Origin: Caballeronia humi
GTDB taxonomy: Bacteria > Pseudomonadota > Gammaproteobacteria > Burkholderiales > Burkholderiaceae
NCBI RefSeq assembly: GCF_001544475.1
Contig: NZ_FCNW02000001.1
Span: forward strand, 1-64,000
DNA length: 64,000 bases
Direction of reading: 5' to 3'
Part shown: positions 49,513-59,642 of the stretch, piece by piece
Position numbering within the stretch: the stretch's first letter is position 1
How the letters are laid out: each line of letters begins with the position of its first letter
The notes under the pieces: model-generated
What the model saw: the letters and a program-made list of their open reading frames with translations, nothing else
What the model was told of the DNA's origin: nothing
The model's database searches: none
Made by a program: the position numbers and the translations under genes

Positions 49513-50517
49513 TCAGTCGATCTCCGGCACGCGCGCGAGACGGCGGCGCTGCCAGCCCTTTTCAACGAAATGCAGATAGACGATGCCCGGCAGCCCGAGC
49601 AGGAGTTCGCGCGCCCGCTTGGCTAGCGACAGCGCGAGCGCGACTTCCGGCGGCAAGCCGACGAGCCGCGCGAGCAGCAGATAACCGCCCTCCTGCACGC
49701 CGAGCGAGCCGGGAATCGCGAAGGCCGCGCCGCGAATCGCCTGGCCGAGGCTTTCGAGGATCAGCGCATCGGTCCAGTCGACCGGATGGCCGAGCAGACG
49801 CAGCACGAGCCACACTTCGCCCGTGCCGACGAACCAGCCGACGAGGCTCAACAGAAAGCTTGCCGCGACCTTGCCGCGCTCGCGATACATCTCGTGGACG
49901 GCGGCATCGACGGCTTCGGCGCGCGTCACCAGCGACGACCAGTCGCGTTTCGCCGAAAAGCGCGCGGCAACCGACGACGCAAACCGCATCGCCCGGCCAA
50001 ACAGCCCGCGCCGCTGCGCGAGATAGAAGCCGAGCGTCATCGCGCCAATCAGCGCGATCACGACCAAAACGGCATTGCGCACGCCCGTGCCCGAGCCGCC
50101 GCCGAGCAGCGCCACGCCAGCGAGCGCGAAGATCAGTTGCGCGAGGGTCTGCATCGTCGTGCTGACGGTGATGACGGCGGCGGCATCGCGTGCGCGCATC
50201 CCACGTTGCGCGAGATAGCGGACCATCATCATCGGGCCGCCGATCTGGCCGGCGGGCATCAGGCTATTGACCGACTCGCCGGTCCAGCGCGCGAGCAACG
50301 CGTCGCGCAGCGAGACGTCGCGATCACGCGGCGAAAAGAGCACGCTGATGGCGCCGGCATCGAGCGCGACCGGCAGCAGGTGAAACGCCGCGACGGCCAG
50401 GAGGCCCCAGCCGGCGGTCGCGAGCGTCGACGCCACCGAGCCGAAGCCTTGCCAGCCGATCAGCGCGATGAAGAGCACCACGCCGATCGAAAGCAGAATG
50501 GTTCCGGCGCGGCTCAT
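49513..50517 (-). CDS. Flippase-like integral membrane protein (lysylphosphatidylglycerol synthase TM / UPF0104 family)
   Basis: 334 residues from the ATG at 50517 overlapping the upstream stop as ATGA. About 8 hydrophobic helices are visible; TGESVNSLMPAGQIGGP and the GSLGVQEGGY segment are the conserved pieces of this family (also seen in HpnL/AglD-type proteins). Members move or modify polyisoprenoid or phospholipid substrates. Here a role in moving the product across the inner membrane is inferred. Confidence 0.82.
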   Translation of the reverse strand: MSRAGTILLSIGVVLFIALIGWQGFGSVASTLATAGWGLLAVAAFHLLPVALDAGAISVLFSPRDRDVSLRDALLARWTGESVNSLMPAGQIGGPMMMVRYLAQRGMRARDAAAVITVSTTMQTLAQLIFALAGVALLGGGSGTGVRNAVLVVIALIGAMTLGFYLAQRRGLFGRAMRFASSVAARFSAKRDWSSLVTRAEAVDAAVHEMYRERGKVAASFLLSLVGWFVGTGEVWLVLRLLGHPVDWTDALILESLGQAIRGAAFAIPGSLGVQEGGYLLLARLVGLPPEVALALSLAKRARELLLGLPGIVYLHFVEKGWQRRRLARVPEID

Positions 50518-51338
50518 GCGCTTCCGTTCTTGCCGGCTTTGCGCCGAAAGACCTGCCCGAAGCCGAAATAGGCGATCGAATCCTTCATGTTCGAGATGAA
50601 GCGCTGCCACGGCCGCATGTTCGGGTTCGTCACATATTCGAACGTGAGCGAGACGCGCATCTCGTTCGCGCCGAGCGGCGTGATGCGATGACGCAGCTTG
50701 TCACCGTCGAAGAAGACGAGCGCACCCGGCGGATACTGCACCGAGCCCGGTTCGTCGGGCACGGCGTCGTTGCGTGTGTGGAGTTCGTAGTCGAGGCGGC
50801 AGGACGAATCGTCGATCACGCCGAGCAGCAGCGTGTAGCGGCGGCCTTCGTAATAAGACGTGTCGTAGTGCCAGCCGATGTGGTCGCCCGGGCGCGTGTA
50901 GAAATAGAGCGCGTAGGCATGCGGATCGTCGGCGGGGGAAAGCTGCAATTTGTCGCCGCTGATCGCTTCGAGCCAGCCGATCAGGGCGGGCGACCGATAC
51001 AGGTCGGCGATAAACGGCGCGAGTTTGTCGATCGCGTGACGGCTCACGCTCCCGCCCGCCTTGTGGCCCGGCAGATAGTTGCGGTTCACGGCGGGCGTGA
51101 CCGCGTGGACGGCATCGATCAGGCGCTCGGTGTACTCGCGCGGCAGGAAGTCTTCGAGATACAGGAAGCTTCCCTGTTGATCGAAGGATTGGTGCAGTTG
51201 CGCGGTCGTAAGCTCGCGCAGACGGGCACTGAGCGTCGCATCGATGTCGCGCGCGGCCGGTGCCCCGGAGCGCGTATCGGGAATGCGTGCGGTGGTTTCG
51301 CCCGGCGATTCCGTCGACGTATTGGCGGCCTGGTTCAT
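50514..51338 (-). CDS. 2-oxoglutarate/Fe(II)-dependent dioxygenase
   Basis: 274 residues from the ATG at 51338 overlapping the CDP-alcohol transferase stop. The facial triad is His157-x-Asp159 in GWHYDTSYY and His217 in KLRHRITPLG; Arg228 in MRVSLTFEY would bind 2-oxoglutarate. The N-terminal 35 residues are disordered-looking. The substrate is unknown; in this operon it could hydroxylate the phosphonate or the lipid. Confidence 0.87.
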   Translation of the reverse strand: MNQAANTSTESPGETTARIPDTRSGAPAARDIDATLSARLRELTTAQLHQSFDQQGSFLYLEDFLPREYTERLIDAVHAVTPAVNRNYLPGHKAGGSVSRHAIDKLAPFIADLYRSPALIGWLEAISGDKLQLSPADDPHAYALYFYTRPGDHIGWHYDTSYYEGRRYTLLLGVIDDSSCRLDYELHTRNDAVPDEPGSVQYPPGALVFFDGDKLRHRITPLGANEMRVSLTFEYVTNPNMRPWQRFISNMKDSIAYFGFGQVFRRKAGKNGSA

Positions 51339-52003
51339 CGTACTGTCTGAAGATCCTTGCCGGCGGCCTCGCGCGTCACCCGCTGATGATCGATCGCGAC
51401 CCACGCGGCGAAAAGCGGCGCGCCGACCGATGCCGCGATCAAAAACGGCGTCATGCCGTTAAGCAGCGTGACGAGCGGCAGGAGATAAAGGACGTCCTCG
51501 GTCTCGAAGCCGGCCATCGAGGCCTGCTTCGTGCCGTCCTTGCCGATCATCGACTCGATGCGCATGCGCAGATAAAAGATCAGCGCGACGGCCACGCCCG
51601 CGACGCCGCCGAGCACCTCGGCCGGCACGAACATGGAAGGATGGTGAACGCCTACGTAGAACCCGAGGCCGAGGAATAGCAGCACGGTCACGAGCGCATC
51701 GCACGCGAGGTCGTATAAATGACCGATCTTGCTCGACTGTCCGCTGATGCGGGCGAGTTCGCCGTCGGTGTGATCGACGAAATTGGACAGCGCGATCAGC
51801 AACGCCCCCACCGTACACAGCCAGTATTGCCCGAGCGACAAATAATAAGCGCCCGCGAGGCCGATCAACAGGCGCAGCGAGGTGAGATGGTTCGGCGTGA
51901 CAGGCGTGCCGACGAGCGGAGTGACAAGGCGGCGGGCGAGCCGCGCGTCCCATGTGGCGGGCGCCGGGACGTCGCGGGGCGGGATCGGACTTGATTTTGT
52001 CAT
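51335..52003 (-). CDS. CDP-alcohol phosphatidyltransferase
   Basis: 222 residues from the ATG at 52003. The full family motif is present: Asp77-xx-Asp80-Gly81-xx-Ala84-Arg85-x8-Gly94-xxx-Asp98-xxx-Asp102, embedded in about six membrane helices. These enzymes displace CMP from a CDP- or CMP-activated donor with an alcohol acceptor. As first gene of the phosphonate operon, it probably joins the CMP-activated phosphonate to a diacylglycerol-type alcohol. Alternative starts upstream lack support. Confidence 0.9.
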   Translation of the reverse strand: MTKSSPIPPRDVPAPATWDARLARRLVTPLVGTPVTPNHLTSLRLLIGLAGAYYLSLGQYWLCTVGALLIALSNFVDHTDGELARISGQSSKIGHLYDLACDALVTVLLFLGLGFYVGVHHPSMFVPAEVLGGVAGVAVALIFYLRMRIESMIGKDGTKQASMAGFETEDVLYLLPLVTLLNGMTPFLIAASVGAPLFAAWVAIDHQRVTREAAGKDLQTVR

Positions 52004-52151
52004 GAACGCGAATATATCCCGATTCTGGCGCGCGTGCATATTACCGGGATAGCCGGCGCATGCGCGCCAATCCGTCGTCTGACGGTCGTTTGCGCCGGAT
52101 TCGCGCAGGCGCAAGACCGCGAGAATCCGGGGGAATCGGGAAAATTTACGC

Positions 52152-52877
52152 TTATTCGACAGTCTTAGGCGGCGGCGCCCCGTTGCTGGACGGAACGGCC
52201 CGCTCGTTAGCACCGACCGCCGCCGACGTCTCGTTCACCCCGCCGCCGTTCGGATCTAGCGGAAGCTTCACCGTGCGCACCGTGCCGTTGCCGAGCGGGA
52301 AATCCGCCAGCGCGCTGCGCACGAGATAAGGCATCGCGCGAATCAGCGACGCCTCGCCGCCCGAATTCATCGCCGTCACCTTATAGACTTCGCGGCCCGT
52401 GCCGCGCTCGGTCATGCGGAGCTGCAGCGCGTGCACGTAGACCGGATACGTCTGGTCGACATAGCCCGTCGGCCCCCACGGACCGAACGGCCCGCCCCAC
52501 GGCCCACCCCAGTAAGGCCGGCCCCAGTACGGCCCGTACATCGGCCACGGATCGTAATAGACCGGCTGGCGCACGGTCATCACGTCGCCGCGAATCGAAT
52601 ACGCGAGCTCCACGCGATAGCGCGCGCTCGCTTCGGGAACCTGCCTGAACGCCTGCCGCGCCAGTTCGTTTGCAACGAGCGCTTCATACGTCGTCTGCTC
52701 GATGCTGTTCTGCTGCTCCGGCGTGCGCGCGAAAGCATAGGTGCGCGTGGCGTCGCTGCCCTGCCAGTCGGAAAACGCCGTCACCTGCGTCTGCACGTAG
52801 GTTGTGCAGCCCGCGAGCCACAGCACGCTCAACCCCAGCACGGCGCGAACCGCGCTGGCCCAACGATCGAACTTCAT
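52152..52877 (-). CDS. DUF4136 lipoprotein
   Basis: 241 residues. The start at 52877 (MKFDRWAS) has GAGG 7 nt upstream; two nearby ATGs at 52889 and 52883 also lie in frame. The lipobox LWLAGC predicts an acylated Cys at about residue 24, so it is an envelope lipoprotein. A Gly/Trp/Pro/Tyr-rich loop (YWGRPYWGGPWGGPFGPW) lies in the middle. Role unknown. It is on the same strand as and 148 nt upstream of the phosphonate operon, so cotranscription is possible. Confidence 0.83.
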   Translation of the reverse strand: MKFDRWASAVRAVLGLSVLWLAGCTTYVQTQVTAFSDWQGSDATRTYAFARTPEQQNSIEQTTYEALVANELARQAFRQVPEASARYRVELAYSIRGDVMTVRQPVYYDPWPMYGPYWGRPYWGGPWGGPFGPWGPTGYVDQTYPVYVHALQLRMTERGTGREVYKVTAMNSGGEASLIRAMPYLVRSALADFPLGNGTVRTVKLPLDPNGGGVNETSAAVGANERAVPSSNGAPPPKTVE

Positions 52878-53114
52878 GGTCATCCTCATTTCGTGGCCTG
52901 CTACTTCTTAGTTATAGAAACTGCCGGCGCGTCGCGCTCGACCGTTCGCGCCTCGCAGTGTGCCGAAGATAATGACCGGCGCCGGATATCCAAAGTTCTT
53001 CCGTTGGCCATCCGGCCGATCCCGCCGCCCGACCCATGATCGTCCGAGCCTTTGTACAATGGTCCGACACCAGGCCGCCAAATGGCGCCGCCATTCAACT
53101 CTATAGAAGCCGCC

Positions 53115-55832
53115 ATGTCCACATCGACCGCATCCGCGTCTCCCGCCGTGATCCGCCGCGCAGACTACGCGCCGCCCGCTTTCCTGATCGATTCGGTGGC
53201 ACTCGAATTCGACCTCGTGCCCGAGCGCACGGTCGTGAAGAGCACGCTCGCCGTGCGCCGAAACCCCGCCGCGGACGCCGCTCCGGACCTCGTGCTGATG
53301 GGCGAGCAACTGGAATTCGTCCGCGCATGGGTCGACGGGCGTCCGCATGAGGACGTCCACGTCACTGAAAACGGATTGTCGGTTCGCAACATTCCTGAGC
53401 GCTTCGAACTGACGATCGAAAACGTCTGCAATCCGGCGGCGAACACCACGCTGTCGGGGCTGTACGTGTCGAGCGGCAACTTTTTTACGCAATGCGAGGC
53501 GGAAGGCTTTCGCCGCATCACCTATTTCCTCGACCGGCCGGACGTCATGGCCACCTACACCGTCACGCTGCGCGCAGACAAGGCGGCGTATCCCGTGCTG
53601 CTCTCGAACGGCAATCTGATCAACGAAGGTGATCTCCCGGACGGCCGCCATTTCGCGAAATGGGAAGACCCGTTCAAGAAGCCGAGCTATCTGTTCGCGC
53701 TGGTCGCGGGCAAGCTGGTGGCGCTCGAGGAGCGCATCACGAGCGGTTCGGGCAAGGAAAAGCTGCTGCAGGTTTGGGTCGAGCCGCACGATCTCGACAA
53801 AACCCGCCACGCGATGGATTCGCTCATCCATTCGATCCGCTGGGACGAAAAGCGCTTCGGCCTGGAACTGGATCTGGACCGCTTCATGATCGTCGCGGTG
53901 AGCGACTTCAACATGGGCGCGATGGAAAACAAGGGCCTCAACATCTTCAACACGAAGTACGTGCTAGCGAACCCCGAAACCGCGACCGACGTGGATTTCG
54001 GCAATATCGAATCGGTCGTCGGACACGAGTATTTCCACAACTGGACGGGCAACCGCGTCACCTGCCGCGACTGGTTCCAGTTGAGCCTGAAGGAAGGTTT
54101 GACCGTCTTCCGCGACCAGGAATTCTCCGCCGACATGGCCGCCGGCGACGCCCCCGGCGCCGCGAGCGACGCGGCGCGCGCGACGCGACGTATCGAAGAC
54201 GTGCGCGTGCTGCGCCAGATGCAGTTCGCCGAGGACGCCGGCCCAATGGCGCATCCGGTGCGCCCGGAAAGTTACGTCGAGATCAACAACTTCTACACGA
54301 TGACCGTTTATGAGAAAGGTTCGGAAGTCGTGCGGATGTATCAGACGCTCATCGGGCGCGAGGGCTTCCGGCGCGGCATGGACCTGTATTTCGAGCGCCA
54401 CGACGGCCAGGCGGTCACCTGCGACGATTTCCGTCACGCGATGGCCGACGCAAACGGCCGCGATCTCGCGCAATTCGAGCGCTGGTACAGCCAGGCGGGG
54501 ACGCCGCGCGTCGGCGTGCGCACGTCCTACGACGCCGCCGCGAAACGCTACGCCGTGACGCTGACGCAGGGCTACGGCGAGGCGTCGGAAGCGGCGCGTG
54601 ATACCCAGAAAGGACCGCTGCTGATTCCCGTCGCGATCGGGCTGATCGGCGTGGACGGCGCCGATCACCCATTGCGACTCGAAGGCGAGAAGGAGCCGGG
54701 CGGCACGACGCGCGTGCTCGAACTCACCGAGCGCGAACAAACTTTCACATTCGTCGATGTCGCGGAGAAGCCGCTGCCGTCGCTGCTGCGCAATTTCTCG
54801 GCGCCCGTGATCATCGAATACGACTACACGAACGAGCAACTGGCGTTTCTGCTCGCGAACGACAGCGATCCGTTCAACCGCTGGGAAGCCGGCCAGCGGC
54901 TTGCCACGCGCGAACTGCTGGCGCTCGCGGCCCGTGCGGCAAAGGGCGAGACACTAACGCTCGACGATCAGGTCGTCGCCGCGTTCGAGCAGGTGCTGGA
55001 CGATCCGGCGCTCACGCCCGCGTTCCGCGAACTCGCGCTGATGTTGCCGTCCGAGAGCTACCTTGCCGAACAGATGGCCGTCTCCGATCCGGCTGCGGTC
55101 CACGCGGCGCGCGTTTTTGTCAGCCGCCGGCTCGCGACGGCCCTGCGCGACAAGTGGCTCGCCGTCTACGAAGCGAACCGCACGCCGGGTGAGTATCGTC
55201 CGACGCCGGAAGACGCCGGCAAGCGCGGTCTGAAGAATCTCGCCCTCGCCTACCTGAGCCAGCTTGACGATCCCGCCGATGCCGTGCGCCTCGCGCGCGC
55301 CCAGTACGACACCGCGGACAATATGACGGATCGTTCGGCCGCGCTCTCCGCGCTGCTGATGGCGGGCGCGGCGTCGAACGGCGATCCGTCCGTCGCCGAC
55401 TCGCAACTCGCCGATTTCTACAGCCGCTTCGAGAACGAGGCGCTCGTGATCGACAAGTGGTTCGCGCTACAGGCCACGCAGCGCGGCGGCCCGAACCGCA
55501 ACGTGATCGAGATCGTTCGCAAGCTGATGCAACATCCGGCGTTCACGCTGAAGAATCCGAATCGCGCGCGCTCGCTGATTTTCAGCTTCACGAGCGGCAA
55601 TCCCGCTCAATTCCACGCCGCCGACGGCTCCGGCTACGCGTTCTGGGCCGAGCAGGTCATCGCGCTCGATGCGCTCAATCCGCAGGTCGCGGCGCGCCTG
55701 GCTCGCGGCCTCGAATTGTGGCGCCGCTTCACGCCCGTGCTGCGCGACAAGATGCATGCGGCGCTGACGGAGGTGGCATCGAAGGTGAAGTCACGCGACG
55801 TGCGCGAGATCGTCGAGAAGGCGCTCGGCTGA
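53115..55832 (+). CDS. pepN: Aminopeptidase N
   Basis: 905 residues from the ATG at 53115 (MSTSTASA). GAMENKGLNIFN is the substrate-recognition motif; zinc ligands are His304 and His308 in HEYFHNWTGNR and Glu327 in LSLKEGLTVF. It belongs to the M1 family, E. coli PepN subgroup, and removes N-terminal residues from cytoplasmic peptides. It ends 27 nt before an intrinsic terminator. Confidence 0.95.
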   Translation: MSTSTASASPAVIRRADYAPPAFLIDSVALEFDLVPERTVVKSTLAVRRNPAADAAPDLVLMGEQLEFVRAWVDGRPHEDVHVTENGLSVRNIPERFELTIENVCNPAANTTLSGLYVSSGNFFTQCEAEGFRRITYFLDRPDVMATYTVTLRADKAAYPVLLSNGNLINEGDLPDGRHFAKWEDPFKKPSYLFALVAGKLVALEERITSGSGKEKLLQVWVEPHDLDKTRHAMDSLIHSIRWDEKRFGLELDLDRFMIVAVSDFNMGAMENKGLNIFNTKYVLANPETATDVDFGNIESVVGHEYFHNWTGNRVTCRDWFQLSLKEGLTVFRDQEFSADMAAGDAPGAASDAARATRRIEDVRVLRQMQFAEDAGPMAHPVRPESYVEINNFYTMTVYEKGSEVVRMYQTLIGREGFRRGMDLYFERHDGQAVTCDDFRHAMADANGRDLAQFERWYSQAGTPRVGVRTSYDAAAKRYAVTLTQGYGEASEAARDTQKGPLLIPVAIGLIGVDGADHPLRLEGEKEPGGTTRVLELTEREQTFTFVDVAEKPLPSLLRNFSAPVIIEYDYTNEQLAFLLANDSDPFNRWEAGQRLATRELLALAARAAKGETLTLDDQVVAAFEQVLDDPALTPAFRELALMLPSESYLAEQMAVSDPAAVHAARVFVSRRLATALRDKWLAVYEANRTPGEYRPTPEDAGKRGLKNLALAYLSQLDDPADAVRLARAQYDTADNMTDRSAALSALLMAGAASNGDPSVADSQLADFYSRFENEALVIDKWFALQATQRGGPNRNVIEIVRKLMQHPAFTLKNPNRARSLIFSFTSGNPAQFHAADGSGYAFWAEQVIALDALNPQVAARLARGLELWRRFTPVLRDKMHAALTEVASKVKSRDVREIVEKALG

Positions 55833-55858
55833 CGGGCGCGCTGCGGTTTTTATCTGCC

Positions 55859-55885
55859 AACCGGCGCTTCGGCGCCGGTTTTTTT
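55859..55885 (+). terminator. Intrinsic terminator after pepN
   Basis: Stem AACCGGCGC / GCGCCGGTT with a TTCG tetraloop followed by a T-run. Confidence 0.92.
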
Positions 55886-56098
55886 CGCCCTCACGTTGGC
55901 CGATCGGCCGACTTACCGAGTTTTCGCGCGCGAGCGAAAGCGGAGCAGATCGATCTTTTGCTTTATGCATCAGCGAATTCGCCGCGCGTTAGAGCGCAAT
56001 CGCGCGGTGCTGTTTTCCCCGCCGAAACGCCCCGACATCGGCGCGTATTGTCGAGCGGGTAGAATCGGGGGATTCGTCAAACGCTCTCGGAGCCAAGC

Positions 56099-57115
<1,017 letters not shown>

Positions 57116-57168
57116 TCTGGGGTATTGCCAAAGTCAGAAAAGAGTCTCTATAATCTCGTTTCTCTGAT

Positions 57169-57244
57169 GCCGGAATAGCTCAGACGGTAGAGCAGCGCAT
57201 TCGTAATGCGAAGGTCGGGGGTTCGATTCCTCTTTCCGGCACCA
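57169..57244 (+). tRNA. tRNA-Thr (anticodon CGT)
   Basis: Acceptor GCCGGAA pairs with TTCCGGC, the D arm is TAGCTCAGACGGTAGAGCA, the anticodon loop is TTCGTAA and the T arm is GGGGGTTCGATTCCTC, with encoded CCA at 57242-57244. It reads ACG codons. The gene starts 53 nt after fbp. Confidence 0.96.
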
Positions 57245-57263
57245 TCAAGATTCAGGCAGTATT

Positions 57264-57299
57264 AAAACCCGCTTCATCTCAGTGATGACGCGGGTTTTT
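57264..57299 (+). terminator. Intrinsic terminator after tRNA-Thr
   Basis: Stem AAAACCCGC / GCGGGTTTT enclosing a 17-nt loop and followed by a T-run, 20 nt past the tRNA. Confidence 0.8.
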
Positions 57300-57365
57300 C
57301 GTTTTTGCGCGTGCGTTTCGGCCTACTCAAACGTTTAGATTTCGCCCGCATTCGGGGAGAGCACG

Positions 57366-58010
57366 ATGCCTCACGACTGCAATCACTGCGATCACGAAGG
57401 CACGTTGCGTCGCGGGAAATATCGACAGCTCCTTTGGATCGCCGTCGCGCTGAACGTCGCAATGTTCGTAATCGAAGTCGGAGCGAGCCTGACGAGCAAC
57501 TCCGTTTCCCTCCTCGCCGACTCGATCGACTTCCTCGGCGATTCCGCGAACTACGGCTTAAGCCTCTTCGTTCTGGGAATGAGCGTCACGGTGCGCGCCA
57601 AAGCGTCGCTTGTCAAAGCGCTTTCGATGCTGCTATTCGGCCTCGGCGTACTAAGCGCCGCGGTGTGGCATGCCGCCACGGACGCGCACCCGGAAGCGTC
57701 GACGATGGGTGTCGTCGGGACGCTCGCGCTCGTCGTCAACTGCGCGGTGGCGCTTATGCTGTTCGCGCATCGCGAGGGGGATAGCAACATGCGCAGCGTC
57801 TGGCTTTGCACGCGCAACGATGCGCTCGGGAACATCGCGGTCCTGCTGGCCGCGTTGGGCGTCTTCGGTACAGGCGCGGCTTGGCCCGATCTGGCAGTCG
57901 CTGGGATTATGGCTGCGCTGGCAGTTACGTCTGCGTTTCACGTGTTTCGCCAGGCACGCGGCGAGATTCGCGCAAACCACGACGTCCGCGAAACCGCTCC
58001 TTCCGAATAG
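57366..58010 (+). CDS. Cation diffusion facilitator-family transporter (short form)
   Basis: 214 residues, six membrane helices. The N-terminal MPHDCNHCDHEG is a Cys/His metal-binding stretch. The first metal site is DSIDFLGDSANY in helix 2 (Asp-x3-Asp spacing); the second is RNDALGNIAVLL in helix 5. It lacks the long C-terminal cytoplasmic domain of ZitB/CzcD. Proton-driven efflux of Zn2+, Co2+ or similar is likely. Confidence 0.85.
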   Translation: MPHDCNHCDHEGTLRRGKYRQLLWIAVALNVAMFVIEVGASLTSNSVSLLADSIDFLGDSANYGLSLFVLGMSVTVRAKASLVKALSMLLFGLGVLSAAVWHAATDAHPEASTMGVVGTLALVVNCAVALMLFAHREGDSNMRSVWLCTRNDALGNIAVLLAALGVFGTGAAWPDLAVAGIMAALAVTSAFHVFRQARGEIRANHDVRETAPSE

Positions 58011-58663
58011 TGTCGCTTTCGGGCCACACGCCTCGCACGCCGCAAACTTCACGCCCAGTGAAAGAAAAGAGCCTGCAGGCTGTCGGCCTCGCAGGCTTTG
58101 TCATCTGCGGGCCCGCGTCCCGCTTGGTGCGGCCGTACGAAAGCCCGATTAATCGTCCGAGCGAAACGCAATCGACGCAAATTCTGCTGATTACACCGAC
58201 AATCGGGAATTACTGCCAAATGTGCGCTTCCACACAACTGACTAATTATTCCTCTTCAGGCGTTATTACGTCAACGCTGGTTTCCCGCTATCGTTATATG
58301 TATGGAGTGAACGTTAAAGTGATATTGCAATGCGTCATCGGAGGCCCACGGGCCGGGCCTCTGCGGGCGATTTCCGGGCATGACGAGCAGAAACAATTGC
58401 TGCAGAGCGGTCGAAATCGGGTAAATCGACACAAAAAATTTAAGTGACGATTTAACGAACGACCATGCCCGTTTTGGATTACGTGTTGAATTATTCGGAA
58501 GAGTCTCAAGTAAAAATGAAACGCTCCGATATAGCATCAAGAAGTTTCCGCAGCACACTCGGCGAAAGGCGGCGGGCCTGAGTCGAGTCTTATAGAGCAC
58601 CGCAACTTGCATGGGACCACGTGTAGGCGCTGAAGCGCCAACTCTGGTCGACAAAGGAGAGAA
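58011..58663. other. Intergenic region upstream of the 50-residue protein
   Basis: 653 nt with no gene I can support. It is markedly richer in A+T around 58150-58330 and 58430-58560. It contains one 7-bp hairpin (GAGGCCC 58341-58347 / GGGCCTC 58355-58361). It may hold the promoter and a long leader of the small protein, or a decayed insertion next to tRNA-Thr. Confidence 0.35.
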
Positions 58664-58816
58664 ATGATGGACGCCAAGCCGACGAAAATTCCGACGCCCG
58701 ACATGGTTCGCAGCCCGGATCCGGAGCCGGTCGGGGTCGAGTTCCTGGCCGCCGAACTGCCCGAGCACGTTCGCGCGTTCTTCGACGAACAGCGCAACAT
58801 GCGCGACTCGAAGTAA
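58664..58816 (+). CDS. Unknown 50-residue protein
   Basis: Begins MMDAKPTKIPTPDMVRSP, contains EPVGVEFLAAELPEHVRAFF and ends NMRDSK. I accept it because AAAGGAG stands 6 nt before the ATG and the composition (no Arg/Ala runs) is unlike random GC-rich frames. The acidic middle could form a helix; no motif is known. An in-frame second ATG follows at 58667. Confidence 0.65.
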   Translation: MMDAKPTKIPTPDMVRSPDPEPVGVEFLAAELPEHVRAFFDEQRNMRDSK

Positions 58817-59017
58817 ACGCCGGCCGACGGGATCGACCGGGATTGTCGTGTACTCGACGCATCGTGCGGATGACGCGCGCGCGGACGTCGCGACCAAGTC
58901 ATGGCTCACGCCAGGCGTTCTCACGCTCGTGGCCCGCGAGCGCCCGCCTGGCGATCGAACACAGGCTCCGCTGAACCAGTGAGTTATGCTGGGGTTTTCG
59001 TCCGCCCAGCGCTCCGC

Positions 59018-59632
59018 ATGCGTCCATCGTTTTTCACATTCCTCTCTCGCGGGCGTCGCGCCTGTGTTCTTGCTGCCCTCTCCGCATCGCTTTTAGCATC
59101 GACGCCCGTCGCGCATGCTGAAGGCGACGACGCACCGCTCACCAGTCTTGTCGCGTTGACGTCGCAGCGGCTCGCGCTTGCCGAGCCGGTCGCGCGCTGG
59201 AAGTGGGCGCATCACGAACCAATCACCGATGAACCGCGTGAAGCCGCGTTGCTCGCGAGCGTCGAGAAAAAGGCGGAGGCCGCGGGCGTCGATCCGGCGT
59301 TCGCGCGGCGCTTTTTCCGCGACCAGATCGAGGCAAGCAAAGAGGTGCAGAACGCGCTTTTCGCCAACTGGCACGCCGCGCGGCCGCCGGAGGGATCGCC
59401 GCCCGACCTCGCCGCCGATACGCGTCCGAAGCTCGATCGATTGACGCAGTCACTGATTGCAGCGCTCGCGCGCGTCGAACCGTCGCGTCACGCCGACGAC
59501 TGCCCGCTGCGGCTCGCCGACAGCGTCGCGCGCTGGAAACATCTCACGCGCTACGACGCGGCGATGAACGCGCCGCTCTCGCGCGCGCTGTCGCATGTGT
59601 GCGCGGCGGGCGGCGTCGGCGCGGTCGGCTAA
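59018..59632 (+). CDS. Secreted chorismate mutase (AroQ gamma class)
   Basis: 204 residues from the ATG at 59018 (MRPSFFTF). A signal peptide ends near PVAHA. The mature domain has LTSQRLALAEPVARWKW, then EAALLASVEKKAEAAGVD and ARRFFRDQIEASKEVQNALF, the helical pattern of periplasmic *AroQ with the active-site Arg, Lys and Gln positions. It converts chorismate to prephenate outside the cytoplasm, where its role is unclear. The C-terminal extension holds two Cys that could pair. Confidence 0.85.
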   Translation: MRPSFFTFLSRGRRACVLAALSASLLASTPVAHAEGDDAPLTSLVALTSQRLALAEPVARWKWAHHEPITDEPREAALLASVEKKAEAAGVDPAFARRFFRDQIEASKEVQNALFANWHAARPPEGSPPDLAADTRPKLDRLTQSLIAALARVEPSRHADDCPLRLADSVARWKHLTRYDAAMNAPLSRALSHVCAAGGVGAVG

Positions 59633-59642
59633 AGGGCCTGCT

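Noticed and set aside
57169..58010. Integrative element using tRNA-Thr as attachment site
   Set aside because: No integrase and no repeat of the tRNA 3' end was seen downstream within the next few kilobases.
58271..58924. Minus-strand frames across the A+T-rich region and the small protein
   Set aside because: No ribosome site, Arg/Ser-rich composition, and they conflict with the better supported 50-residue protein on the plus strand.
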